A stretch of 64,000 nt of DNA from Caldifarciminota bacterium (GCA_023129165.1 JAGMCL010000056.1:1-64000), one strand, 5' to 3'. Positions 17,241-27,290 are shown, numbered from the stretch's first letter. The notes: a model not told the origin generated them from the sequence alone. Program-made: numbers and translations.

Positions 17241-19225
17241 AAAAGATAGTTTATAAGCTGCCAAGAGAGAAAATTGGCACTGAAGAAGTTTTGGATTTAG
17301 TCTTTAAAGACGCTTCAGTTAAACATGGACTTAAAGAATTTCCGAAGGTAGCTATTGCCAACATCGCAAAGAAAATTTTTAAGAAGGAGAAAGGCAAATT
17401 TTATATTCGTTGTATAAAAAGGGATAAAGACATTTTAGTTTATTCCCCCGTTAAAGCTGCTCCTGAAGAAATAATCCGTCAACTCTGGCTTGAGAATTTA
17501 ATTAAAGAATACGGCTATCCAATAGAAAGAATAGAGGTAGAAAAATCTGTTCAATTTGGTCGGGAAATTCACAAAAAGGCAGCAGATGTTGTGGTTTATA
17601 AAAAGGATAGAATTACTCCCTATATTATTTTTGAGTTAAAAAATCCTGATGAGAGACGAGCCATTGAGCAATTAAAGGGCTATCTGAATGCTGAGGGATG
17701 CGAAATTGGTGTCTGGTCAAATGGTATTGATAAGGTGATTTTATACCGTCCTTATCCTAAGGAGTTTAGTGACACCCTTTCTGATATACCAAATGTAAAT
17801 CAGACCATTGATGACCTCTTTACAGAGAAAAAGACCCTTACTGATATTGATAAAAAGGGGGGAAGAAGCTTTAGCTTGAGACGGATTATTCAAGGAATGG
17901 AGGAATTAGTTTTGGCTAATGCTGGTGTAGATGTTTTTAGTGAAGTTTTCAAGTTAATCTATGCTAAACTTTATGATGAGAAGATGGCACAAGAACGTCG
18001 GGGTGGAGAGGTAAAATTCCGAAAATATAAGGACCCACAGAAGACTTATAGTGAAATCAATGAACTCTTTAAGAAATCAATTGACGAGTGGTATGGCACA
18101 TTCAATAAGATAGAAAAGATAGATATTTCTCCAGAGCATCTTCAAGTCTGTATCGGCCTTTTAGAAAATACAAGACTTTTTGGTTCTGATTTGGAAGTAA
18201 TTGATACTGCTTTTGAATATTTAATGCCCGAGGCGGCAAAGACCAAAAAAGGACAGTATTTTACCCCTCGTCATGTAATCAAAATGTGTGTTAAAATACT
18301 CAATCCCAGAGATGAAAAATATATTATTGACCCTGCTTGTGGTTCTGGAGGATTTTTGATTCATGCTATGTATTGGGTCTGGGAAAGAGATTATAAAAAT
18401 GCTACTCAAACTGCTAAATATTCCTATGCCAACAGATATCTCTTTGGATTAGATTTTGATGATAAGATGAAAAAGATTTCTCAAGCCTTAATGCTCATCG
18501 CAGGAGATGGACGTTCACATGTCTTTAAATTAAATTCACTTGATGCTCGGGATTGGCAGGGTGAAGAGCAAGAAAAAGAAAAGGCGCGGTCAGAACTCCG
18601 ACCGCTCTTGCATCACTTCGGCAATTCTGAACGAGAAAAAGATAATCAAAAGACTTTTCGTTATTTTGACTTTTCTTTACTTTTAACCAATCCCCCTTTT
18701 GCAGGGGAAATCAGAGACCAGGCAATGCTGAGACAGTATTTCTTTAGTAAGGATAAAAAGGGGCATCTAAAAAATAAAGTAGAGCGTCATATCCTTTTTA
18801 TTGAAAGATGCTTAGATTTTTTGGAGCATAGCGGCAGAATGGCAATCGTTTTACCTCAAGGGATTTTAAATAATACTAACACCGAATATATCCGCAACTG
18901 GCTTTTTGATAAAGCGAGGATTTTAGCAGTAGTTGGACTTCATGGAAACACCTTTAAACCGCATACAGGGACAAAAACCAGCATTTTATTTTTGCAAAAA
19001 TGGAATGAGAAAGAACAGCCTCTTGAAGACTATCCTATTTTTATGGCAGTTTCAAAAAAGCCTGGCAAAGATAATTCTGGAGAGTATATCTACAAAAAAG
19101 ATAGGTTTGGCAATCAAATTTTAGATGAAAAAGGCCATCCAATTCTTGAACACGACCTTGACGACATTGCCAAAGGATTTATAAAATTTGCAAAAGAGCA
19201 AGACTTAGATTTTTGGAGGGAATAA
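17237..19225 (+). CDS. hsdM: Type I-like N6-adenine DNA methyltransferase (HsdM) with N-terminal HSDR_N-like nuclease domain
   Basis: N-term KKAADVVVYKKDRITPYIIFELKNPDE (D..ExK); methylase KKGQYFTPRHVIKMCVKI, DPACGSGGFLIHAM, LLTNPPFAGE. Confidence 0.9.
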   Translation: MKKIVYKLPREKIGTEEVLDLVFKDASVKHGLKEFPKVAIANIAKKIFKKEKGKFYIRCIKRDKDILVYSPVKAAPEEIIRQLWLENLIKEYGYPIERIEVEKSVQFGREIHKKAADVVVYKKDRITPYIIFELKNPDERRAIEQLKGYLNAEGCEIGVWSNGIDKVILYRPYPKEFSDTLSDIPNVNQTIDDLFTEKKTLTDIDKKGGRSFSLRRIIQGMEELVLANAGVDVFSEVFKLIYAKLYDEKMAQERRGGEVKFRKYKDPQKTYSEINELFKKSIDEWYGTFNKIEKIDISPEHLQVCIGLLENTRLFGSDLEVIDTAFEYLMPEAAKTKKGQYFTPRHVIKMCVKILNPRDEKYIIDPACGSGGFLIHAMYWVWERDYKNATQTAKYSYANRYLFGLDFDDKMKKISQALMLIAGDGRSHVFKLNSLDARDWQGEEQEKEKARSELRPLLHHFGNSEREKDNQKTFRYFDFSLLLTNPPFAGEIRDQAMLRQYFFSKDKKGHLKNKVERHILFIERCLDFLEHSGRMAIVLPQGILNNTNTEYIRNWLFDKARILAVVGLHGNTFKPHTGTKTSILFLQKWNEKEQPLEDYPIFMAVSKKPGKDNSGEYIYKKDRFGNQILDEKGHPILEHDLDDIAKGFIKFAKEQDLDFWRE

Positions 19226-19226
19226 T

Positions 19227-19994
19227 ATGAAATTTACTAACGACCAGATTAAAAAGATTAAAGATACCTACTTTTTTGTTTCCGATTTCAAGAGAACACT
19301 TGAAATGTGGAGAAAGAAACAAATAGTTGTTGGAAATAGCGTAGTTAGAGAATATGAGAAAACTATTGAGATATTCAATAGAGAAATTCCTGGTGTTTTA
19401 GATGAATTTGATGCTTCAAGTTATATACCTCTTGGTTCAATATTTAAGGGGTTGTTAAACCAAGAGATGTCTTTTGGAATTGATGGTTTATTGATTAGAG
19501 CGATAAAAGACATCGCAGCTTTAAAAACGAAACTTGACTTTGAAGAAACTTCACCAATAGTACCTACTAAAGATTTTTCTTCTGTAAGTGATAGCAATCT
19601 AAGAAAAATCATAGAAAGAGACTACATAGGGCTCAATAAATGTTTAGCAGTAAAAGTATGGAAAGCGGTGATTATTTTGGCTGGCGGTTTAATAGAAGCT
19701 TTATTATTAGATTCATTATTGAAAGATGAAAACAAAGCAAGATCTTCATCAAAAGCGATTTCTCTAAAAAGCAACCTTAAAAAATGGGATTTAGGTGCGT
19801 TATTAGATGTAGCAGTAGATATAGAATTGATAAATCCGGGTGCAGAGAAGCTTTCGGATACCGTCAGAAAATATCGAAATTTAGTTCATCCTGGCAACGA
19901 GTTAAGATCAAGTTTAAAAATCGAACCAGAAGAAGCAAAAATTGCAGTTGAAGTTTTAAATATGATTATTAGAGATTTGCAAGATAAAAAATGA
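19227..19994 (+). CDS. HEPN-like protein encoded between hsdM and hsdS
   Basis: C-term AVIILAGGLIEALLLDSLL...AEKLSDTVRKYRNLVHPGNELRSSLKI: helical, Rx6H (RKYRNLVH) HEPN-type motif. Confidence 0.6.
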   Translation: MKFTNDQIKKIKDTYFFVSDFKRTLEMWRKKQIVVGNSVVREYEKTIEIFNREIPGVLDEFDASSYIPLGSIFKGLLNQEMSFGIDGLLIRAIKDIAALKTKLDFEETSPIVPTKDFSSVSDSNLRKIIERDYIGLNKCLAVKVWKAVIILAGGLIEALLLDSLLKDENKARSSSKAISLKSNLKKWDLGALLDVAVDIELINPGAEKLSDTVRKYRNLVHPGNELRSSLKIEPEEAKIAVEVLNMIIRDLQDKK

Positions 19995-21367
19995 CTATTT
20001 ACTCTATTATCAAGAAATCAAAACTTGAAGGTGCACATCGGCTGGATGCAGAATATTACCAGCCAGAGTATTTGGAATTAGAGAAGGAATTATACAGAAC
20101 TGGTACATATAAACTCTGGGAAAATATTAACGGAAAATTTATTACGGGACCATTTGGTTCACAATTCAATGTTGAAAATTATGTCTCTGATACTGAATAT
20201 AGATATATCCGTGGTAAAGATGTTAAAGAATTCTTTTTACTTGATGACGATAATGTCTATATACCAGATAAAGATTTTGAAAGACTTAAAAAATATTCGT
20301 TACGAAAAGATGACATTCTAATTTCAGTTGTTGGAACGCTCGGAAACTCCGCTATCGTCGATAAACCTGCGATACCAGCAATCTTTAGTTGTAAAAGTAC
20401 CGCTTTTCGCACTAATGCAATCGATCCTCATTATTTTATTGCTTATCTTAACTCGCTCTATGGACAGAATCTATTGAAGCGCTGTGTCCGTGGTACTGTT
20501 CAAACAGGGCTTAATATTGACGACCTTAAGTCACTCCCGATTTTTATCCCCTCACAAAAGAAACAAGAAGTTATAACCTCAATTGTTCTCAAAGCAAAAC
20601 AATCACGTTACAATTCTAAATCTCTTTACTCTCAAGCCGAGCAATTGCTTTTAGAAGAATTAAGAATAAGGAATTTGGATTTAGGCGAAGACCTTTTTTA
20701 TACAGTCTCCTCCAAAGAGGCAAAAGAAAAACAGCGTTTTGATGCTGAATACTGGCAACCTAAGTATGAGAGATTAACAGATCTCTTTGTTCAAAAATTT
20801 AAGGGGAAAAAAATAAAAAGTTTAGAATTTATCAAAGTTACTACTGGTCAATATTGCGATAAGTATGAAGAAAAAGGTAAACCTTATATCAGAGGAACTG
20901 ATATTTCTAATGGAACTATTGAAACCAATAATCTTGTCTATATATCAGAAAATAAGCAAATAGAAACTAAAAAAGCTAAAGAAGGTGATGTTGTGGTTAC
21001 AAGGGTGGGTACAATAGGTATATCTGCAAGACTTCCCAAAGAAATTGAAGGAGGAACTTTCAGTGACAACTTGATTCGATTAAATTTTCCTTCAGAAAAA
21101 TTGAATCCCTATTACTTAACATTGTTTTTTAATGGAATCGGTTCAAAATTAATGATTAGAGAAAGTAGAGGAAGTGTTCAACCAAGATTAAACCAAGAAA
21201 CACTGAAAGAAATAGTAATTCCTCTTTTATCTCTCTCTATCCAACAAGAAATTGCTGATTTGGTCCAACGTTCCCACTCTGCTCGAAAGGAAGCGAAGCG
21301 ACTTTTAAAAGAAGCAAAAAGAAAAGTTGAGGGAATGATAGAAAAAGGAGCTAACAAGAGAAGATAG
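19991..21367 (+). CDS. hsdS: Type I restriction specificity subunit HsdS (two TRDs)
   Basis: ITGPFGSQF...RGKDV..GTLGNSAIV...RGTVQTGLNIDDLKSLPIFIPS; second half RGTDIS..TRVGTIGISARLP..RGSVQPRLNQETLKEIVIPL. Confidence 0.92.
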   Translation: MTIYSIIKKSKLEGAHRLDAEYYQPEYLELEKELYRTGTYKLWENINGKFITGPFGSQFNVENYVSDTEYRYIRGKDVKEFFLLDDDNVYIPDKDFERLKKYSLRKDDILISVVGTLGNSAIVDKPAIPAIFSCKSTAFRTNAIDPHYFIAYLNSLYGQNLLKRCVRGTVQTGLNIDDLKSLPIFIPSQKKQEVITSIVLKAKQSRYNSKSLYSQAEQLLLEELRIRNLDLGEDLFYTVSSKEAKEKQRFDAEYWQPKYERLTDLFVQKFKGKKIKSLEFIKVTTGQYCDKYEEKGKPYIRGTDISNGTIETNNLVYISENKQIETKKAKEGDVVVTRVGTIGISARLPKEIEGGTFSDNLIRLNFPSEKLNPYYLTLFFNGIGSKLMIRESRGSVQPRLNQETLKEIVIPLLSLSIQQEIADLVQRSHSARKEAKRLLKEAKRKVEGMIEKGANKRR

Positions 21368-21433
21368 ATGATCCTGATTATGTTTTAAACTTGGAAGCTG
21401 AACTTGATGCAATGAAGAGAATATAAAAGCAAA

Positions 21434-23338
21434 ATGTCAACAAAAAATGAAATATTATCGATTGGTGAGTTGCTTGAGCATTTAGGTGTGTATAGCAAAA
21501 AACAAGACAGTATTACTTGGAAACTTGCCATACCCCAGCGTTCATTTGAATGGGACGAAACACACGTAACAAACTTAGTAGACTCACTTCTTCGCGGGTT
21601 TCCAATAGGAACAATTTTAATTTGTGACACCAAAGAAGCCTATTATGAATTAAATAGTCGAGATAAATTACGTAAGGCAATACTAAAAGGCGAAAAAATT
21701 ACAAGACAAATTTTAGATGGTCAACAACGTTGTGTTTCAATCCTTTCTACTTTTACAAATGGGGGACTCCATGATCAAGAATCAGGTAAGAAAAAGCATT
21801 TATGGATAAACGTCTTACTAAGAAACCCTGAGGCGAAAGAATTCGATGAAAAGCGGGGTCAACGATACTTGTTTCATTGGAGTAGCATTAGTAATCTTAA
21901 TAAATTAAGCTTTGACCAGAAAAGAAACGAAAAATTACCAATCAAATCACTTGATGATGGTTGGGTTTGTTTTTACAAATTAGTTTCTTTTGTTACGGGA
22001 AAATCTTCTGAGTTTTTCAAACAAGACGACTTTTTTGAGAAAACCGTATTACATTTTAATATACAGGCAACTCCAGAACAAACTGAAGTATTTAAACAAA
22101 TTTTGAAAAGAATCCGCAAGACACTTAATGAAAAGACAATACCAATTCATTCATTGCATGACGATGATATAGAAGACTTACATCAAGTTTTCATTCGCAT
22201 TAATGCAGCTGGAATGCCTCTTGGTCCAGTAGATGCTTTCTTTGCAGGTGTCAAGAAATACTGGTCTCATGCGGAAGAACATCTACGCCGAATTGTTGGT
22301 AAAGCATCCATATTTAAGAGAGAACATGCCATCACTCTTTTGGCACGTTGTGCTGGCATGTCGCTCAATGAGAAAGATAATCCTTTCGATCCATATCGTA
22401 TAGGATTAAGGCAATTGACACATGGTGCAACGAATAGACACTATCCACTTATTGTCAGAATGGGAGAACTAACACCCATGAGGGGAACAAATTCGTTCAT
22501 TAACGCTGTCAAATGGATAACAAAAGTTGCAAGGGAACAATTGTTTTTTACTTCAACTTTAATTCATCCTTCTATACTTATGCCAGTTGTGGCATGGGCA
22601 TATCGTTATGATCAAAATTATGGATTACCTTCGCGTAAAAATAGTAGACTTGAGAGGCCAATTATCGCTTTCTTATTTTGGACACAAGTATTTGGAAGTC
22701 ATCAATATGGGAGAGGAAAATTTGACCGCGAGACATTCAAATTAGGATGGGATACAGGAGAGAATGGAGATGCTTTTCCATGGTTTGTTGAAGATTTACA
22801 GCAAATATGCTTTGATTACGATAGGATAAAACCCAAACTGCCGCAAAACCCTCATATCCAGTTTCTCAAATCTGGGTCCACCAATGCCCAAAAAATATTT
22901 GATTTGACAGCTGGCAATAAGTCCTTGTTTCTTAGTTTGTGCCAAAAAATTCCTTTTAATCAATTAAATATCGACTGGGATCATTTAATAGCATATAATT
23001 TTGCTAGGAATAGATTTAAGATAGGTCGGAAGGTGAATTGGGACCATATGTATTGGGTTAGCCAAATAGGCAATTTTTCTGGAATTGATGCACATGCAAA
23101 TCGGATGTTTGGAGACAAACCACCTTCTGAAAAATTCCCTTATTATACAAAAAACATAATACGAGCCAATCCCTTTTTAAATGAAGAAGATATAATAAAA
23201 TGCCAAAAAGTTGAGCAGCTTTTAAAAGAGAAAAAAAAGGATACAGCAGCAGAAGTTCTCTATAGCTTTGTTGCTAATAGAACATTTAGAATATGGAGAG
23301 AGACTTTAAGGCAAATTGGAGCACCACCGCAAAGGTAA
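21434..23338 (+). CDS. DUF262 (GmrSD-like) protein with possible C-terminal DUF1524/HNH-like region
   Basis: IPQRSFEWDETHVTNLVDSLLRGFPIGTILI, RQILDGQQRCVSIL; C-term DWDHLIAYN...WVSQIGNFSGIDAHANRMFGDKPPSEKF. Confidence 0.85.
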   Translation: MSTKNEILSIGELLEHLGVYSKKQDSITWKLAIPQRSFEWDETHVTNLVDSLLRGFPIGTILICDTKEAYYELNSRDKLRKAILKGEKITRQILDGQQRCVSILSTFTNGGLHDQESGKKKHLWINVLLRNPEAKEFDEKRGQRYLFHWSSISNLNKLSFDQKRNEKLPIKSLDDGWVCFYKLVSFVTGKSSEFFKQDDFFEKTVLHFNIQATPEQTEVFKQILKRIRKTLNEKTIPIHSLHDDDIEDLHQVFIRINAAGMPLGPVDAFFAGVKKYWSHAEEHLRRIVGKASIFKREHAITLLARCAGMSLNEKDNPFDPYRIGLRQLTHGATNRHYPLIVRMGELTPMRGTNSFINAVKWITKVAREQLFFTSTLIHPSILMPVVAWAYRYDQNYGLPSRKNSRLERPIIAFLFWTQVFGSHQYGRGKFDRETFKLGWDTGENGDAFPWFVEDLQQICFDYDRIKPKLPQNPHIQFLKSGSTNAQKIFDLTAGNKSLFLSLCQKIPFNQLNIDWDHLIAYNFARNRFKIGRKVNWDHMYWVSQIGNFSGIDAHANRMFGDKPPSEKFPYYTKNIIRANPFLNEEDIIKCQKVEQLLKEKKKDTAAEVLYSFVANRTFRIWRETLRQIGAPPQR

Positions 23339-23358
23339 TCACATCTGGAGAGAAAAAA

Positions 23359-23420
23359 GGTGATAATTCTGTGTAAGAGTCTGGAATTAAATGGGTTATC
23401 AGTATGCTTTTTATAATAAA
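23359..23420 (+). repeat. Right copy of direct repeat flanking the R-M-like module
   Basis: See 16381-16440. Confidence 0.75.
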
Positions 23421-23484
23421 TATTTTGTTAATCGCAATTTTACTAAGTGGGTGTTATAAAGCAAGAAATTAAAGTAACAATGAT

Positions 23485-24672
23485 ATGGGTATAAATTTAG
23501 ATATAAATAGGTATATTCAAGAAAGCGATTTCAATAGGGAGATGAAATCCAAGATAAATGATTATCTCCTACAAAGTTCAGATTGTAATTCAAAAAAACT
23601 GTTTGAATATTTAGGTAAACATTATCAAAAACAGGGTTTGTTCAAACTTCTTGACAAGTTAAAAAGTTATGAGGAAAAAGTGGGATTTTTACTTTTCGAT
23701 TATAAAAATCACTATAAACACTCTGCAAATGTTTTTTTATTAGGACTTGTTCTTTATTCTAAATTGGATAAACTAAGAAAAAACTTAGAAAGATTTCCTA
23801 AATTTTCAAAGTTGTCTTCTGAAGAAAAGAGAAATAAATTTCTACTTAGATGGTGTATTGCTGCATGTCTACATGATGTTGCCTATCCAATAGAAATGTC
23901 AATAATAAGTTTCAAGCAATTAATTGATAAATATGCTAAGCGGAAAGAACCTATAATACCTTTGAGATTAAACTTTCATACGATAGTCCCGCTTAACATC
24001 ATTCCGAAGCTTCCTTCCTTGGATGGATTCTGTCTACAAGAGGACTATGTAAAAGATACTGCCTTGAAATTAATCGCTAATTCTTTAACCAATACCCAAG
24101 GGCGACCATCGATACCTTCGATACTGACTTGCGATACAATGCATGAAGTTCTCTTTGAATATGTAAAAGAGTGTTTTGAAAGGGGTATTGTTGACCATGG
24201 TTTATTTGGTGCATTGATTATACTAAAAGAAGCATATATAATGTACAAAAACAATAACTGGAATCCAAGAGGTTTTTACTATCATATTGTAGAAGCAGCA
24301 ACAGCTATATTTTTACACAATACTTATGAGCATCTATTTGTTAAAGAATCTTTCTACGGTTATGGTAAATTAAAGCTTAAATATCCTTGCTCGCTTGGAT
24401 ATCTTCTAATCTTATGCGACCATATAGCTGACTGGGATAAGGTACTTCCCAAGCCAGAAGATGAGAAGATTAATAAGCTTCTTATACAAGAGAATTTTTC
24501 CCTTCACATTGAAAAAGACAAAATAGTATTAAATGTACCACACTATGTATATGAAAAGGGAAAGTATAAAGGAAAAACATATGCCAATCGATTTGGGAAA
24601 AAATTAAACAATATTTTTGATATGAGAGAATTAAAAATAGAGGTTTCTGACGTGGGTTCGTCAGATGCCTAA
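23485..24672 (+). CDS. Hypothetical protein with HD-hydrolase-like signature
   Basis: HYKHSANVFLLGLVLY / CIAACLHDVAYPIEMSII / GIVDHGLFGALIIL / YLLILCDHIADWDK spacing resembles H..HD..H..D. Confidence 0.55.
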   Translation: MGINLDINRYIQESDFNREMKSKINDYLLQSSDCNSKKLFEYLGKHYQKQGLFKLLDKLKSYEEKVGFLLFDYKNHYKHSANVFLLGLVLYSKLDKLRKNLERFPKFSKLSSEEKRNKFLLRWCIAACLHDVAYPIEMSIISFKQLIDKYAKRKEPIIPLRLNFHTIVPLNIIPKLPSLDGFCLQEDYVKDTALKLIANSLTNTQGRPSIPSILTCDTMHEVLFEYVKECFERGIVDHGLFGALIILKEAYIMYKNNNWNPRGFYYHIVEAATAIFLHNTYEHLFVKESFYGYGKLKLKYPCSLGYLLILCDHIADWDKVLPKPEDEKINKLLIQENFSLHIEKDKIVLNVPHYVYEKGKYKGKTYANRFGKKLNNIFDMRELKIEVSDVGSSDA

Positions 24673-24709
24673 GAGCAAATTAGTCTGTGATAAAAAAACA
24701 AATAAGGAA

Positions 24710-24731
24710 TTGGGGTCAGGCTCAACTATTT
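24710..24731 (-). repeat. Inverted copy of TTGAGCCTGACCCCAA repeat end
   Basis: TTGGGGTCAGGCTCAACTATTT is reverse complement of AAATAGTTGAGCCTGACCCCAA at 31832-31853. Confidence 0.85.
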
Positions 24732-24926
24732 GACTTTTTAATAGATTAAATGGTCATTGAAAGGAGAGAATTTCGATTGTCAGGGGCGGAATAGTACAAT
24801 TAGAATTATTTAAGAAGTTAGATTATAATTGAACTAAGCACTTTGTCTCTCCGTCGAGAATGGTGGTGTTGGGGTGAGAAATATTAAACATTTTCGAAAG
24901 TGATATTAGAAAAGAGGGGGTGTAAA

Positions 24927-25910
24927 ATGGGAGAGGAAAGAATACTTATGGATGGTGTAAAATATAAGTTGTGGACTCCTGAAGATGAGGTAAAAGAATT
25001 TGAACCAATTGTAGTGGAACACATAGCAGATATTTTGGGGAGTGAAAACGCGATCTTCTTCACAAAACAGAAAATAAGAACACCGAGAGGTATTGGTTCA
25101 ATACCAGATGGCTTTGCCATAGTATTGGATAATACTCCACATTGGTATGTTATAGAGGTGGAACTTTCCCGCCATTCGCCCTATGACCACGCAGAACCTC
25201 AAGCAAAAAAGTTTAAGAATGCGATACAAAGTTCTGAAACACGAAAACAACTTGTTGATGCTATGTATGATGAGGTTAAGAGAGACATGATCAAGGAGAA
25301 ATTGATCAAAGATAAAATTGGCTCCGGTGAGATCCATAAATTTCTATCAGACCTAATTACCATTGATAATCTTACACTGCTAATAGTGCTTGAAGAGGTA
25401 ACTGGAGACTGGAGAGAGGCTTTTGATGATTTTCCCGATGTTAAGATTGTTGAGTTTAAAACCTTTAGAAGGGAAGGTGCTTCAACTGTTCACGCTCATC
25501 TATTTAAACCTTTATACGAGATCAAAATTTCACCTGAGATGAGACCATCGCTGGAAAAAGTTGAACTACAGGAATTACCTGGTAAAGTGCTGCTGGTAAG
25601 ATCGCCTAAAGGACGAATATCTTGGGAGCAAAATCAGCCTTTTTTCAAAAAATACATTAGGCCTTTATACATTAGAGCCATAGAAATGAGAATTAAGGGT
25701 AAAATTTCGGATGTTAATAAAACTATAAGGAAAATTGTGAAAGAGCAGACTGGAATAGAACTCACAAAAGGTTGTATTTCTGGTTTAACATACAAGGGCA
25801 AACAACTTGATAGGGAAATTGGTTCTGTAACGTATTGGAAAAAGCAGGGATTGAGTGAATTTTTAAAAGCAAAAGATAGATGGCAAAATAAAGGATGGAT
25901 ATCTGAGTAA
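24927..25910 (+). CDS. Hypothetical protein, putative PDDEXK-like nuclease fold
   Basis: GIGSIPDGFAIVLDNTPHWYVIEVELSRHSPYDHAEPQAKKF; start after agaggggg. Confidence 0.5.
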   Translation: MGEERILMDGVKYKLWTPEDEVKEFEPIVVEHIADILGSENAIFFTKQKIRTPRGIGSIPDGFAIVLDNTPHWYVIEVELSRHSPYDHAEPQAKKFKNAIQSSETRKQLVDAMYDEVKRDMIKEKLIKDKIGSGEIHKFLSDLITIDNLTLLIVLEEVTGDWREAFDDFPDVKIVEFKTFRREGASTVHAHLFKPLYEIKISPEMRPSLEKVELQELPGKVLLVRSPKGRISWEQNQPFFKKYIRPLYIRAIEMRIKGKISDVNKTIRKIVKEQTGIELTKGCISGLTYKGKQLDREIGSVTYWKKQGLSEFLKAKDRWQNKGWISE

Positions 25911-25925
25911 TATCAGTAATGTTGG

Positions 25926-26070
25926 GTCTTCAGATTTCAGTTTTTAAGGTAGGAACGGGTTTTATAACTTTCTGCCAATTCATAAGAATTCTGTGAACAG
26001 ATAGATTGGATATTTTTTTGTAAGCATTGATGTTGAGCTTGAGTGATTTATTCCTATTAGGTTTTGTTTT
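25926..26070 (+). repeat. Cassette-border repeat copy 1
   Basis: GTCTTCAGATTTCAGTTTTTAAGGTRGGAACGGGT...ATTCATAAGAATTCTGTGAACAGATAGATTGGATATTTTTTTGTAAGCATT...TTGAGCTTGAGT..TTTATTCCTATTAGGTTTT. Confidence 0.88.
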
Positions 26071-26195
26071 GTACGGAAAGAAATTCTTATGTATTTAGTT
26101 TGAAAGATGATGAACATTATCAATTCATTGTAATGCTATAAAATACGAGGTATCAATGAGAAGCTACATTAACTATATATTATAGGAGAAGAAAA

Positions 26196-27290
26196 ATGAC
26201 TACTGAAGATACATTTTTTAAAGGTAAACGACCCTGGTCTAACATTAAAGATACAACTCAAGTAAATACAAATAATCATATAATTAGAGAATCAATTTCT
26301 CTCTATCCACAAGTGAAAAAGAGAACATATAGAAAAAAGATAAATGTGCGTTTTGAAAAGTATAAGATGTTAGATAGTTGTTCAAGAACCTTAGTAAAGC
26401 AAGTTGCAGATGGTTCAATTATCAAACGATTTGATAAAACTCCTTACCCTGAAAAACCTACTAATGTGGTTTGTCCCCATTTCCTTGAACTAAAATGGGC
26501 ATATGGGTGTCCATTTGATTGTTCCTGGTGTTATCTAAAAGGAACCTTTCGATTCAGACCTGAAGGTATAAAACCTGCATATAAGCCTCTTGAAAAGATT
26601 AAATTGCATACTGAAACATTTCTACAAGAAATAGAAACACCAGAAATACTTAACACCGGAGAAATTGCTGATTCTTTAATGAATGAAAATGGAGATAGCC
26701 CATTTTCTAAGTTTATTATTCCAATGTTCGAAATACAGAGCAAACATAAGGTTTTATTTGTTACAAAATCGACAAATGTAAAAAATCTTTTAGAAACACC
26801 CTCTCATAAACAGGTTATAATGAGTTTCAGTCTCAATGCATTTCCAGTAGCAGAAAGGTGGGAAAAAAGAGCACCTCCTGTTAAAAAGCGAATAGAGGCA
26901 GCAAAGAAAATTGCTGATGAAGGTTATGAGATTAGAATAAGGATTGACCCAATGGTTCCAATCGAAGGTTGGGAAGAATACTACACACATCTTATAGATG
27001 AGTTATTCTCAAAAATTATCCCCGAGAGAATTACTTTAGGTTCTCTAAGAGGACTTCAGAGCACAATCAATGGCACAAATGATACCACCTGGGTTAAGTA
27101 CTTAAAAGAAAGTTCTAACTGGGGTAAAAAAATAGAATTTACCACAAGATACAGAATTTATAAAACCATAATTAAATACCTGAAAAATAAATATTCTTAC
27201 AATAATATTGCCCTATGTAAAGAAACAAGAGCAATGTGGGAAAAATTAGGAATGGACTGGAAACAAATCAGGTGCAATTGTGTATGGTAA
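26196..27290 (+). CDS. Radical SAM protein, spore-photoproduct-lyase-like
   Basis: CPHFLELKWAYGCPFDCSWCYLKGTFRFRPEG (CX3CX2C); KVLFVTKSTNVKNLL; ITLGSLRGLQST. Confidence 0.82.
   Translation: MTTEDTFFKGKRPWSNIKDTTQVNTNNHIIRESISLYPQVKKRTYRKKINVRFEKYKMLDSCSRTLVKQVADGSIIKRFDKTPYPEKPTNVVCPHFLELKWAYGCPFDCSWCYLKGTFRFRPEGIKPAYKPLEKIKLHTETFLQEIETPEILNTGEIADSLMNENGDSPFSKFIIPMFEIQSKHKVLFVTKSTNVKNLLETPSHKQVIMSFSLNAFPVAERWEKRAPPVKKRIEAAKKIADEGYEIRIRIDPMVPIEGWEEYYTHLIDELFSKIIPERITLGSLRGLQSTINGTNDTTWVKYLKESSNWGKKIEFTTRYRIYKTIIKYLKNKYSYNNIALCKETRAMWEKLGMDWKQIRCNCVW

Noticed and set aside
17237-19225. BREX or DISARM system
   Set aside because: No PglZ, BrxC/BrxL, DrmA/B or helicase genes; only M, S and accessory genes are present.
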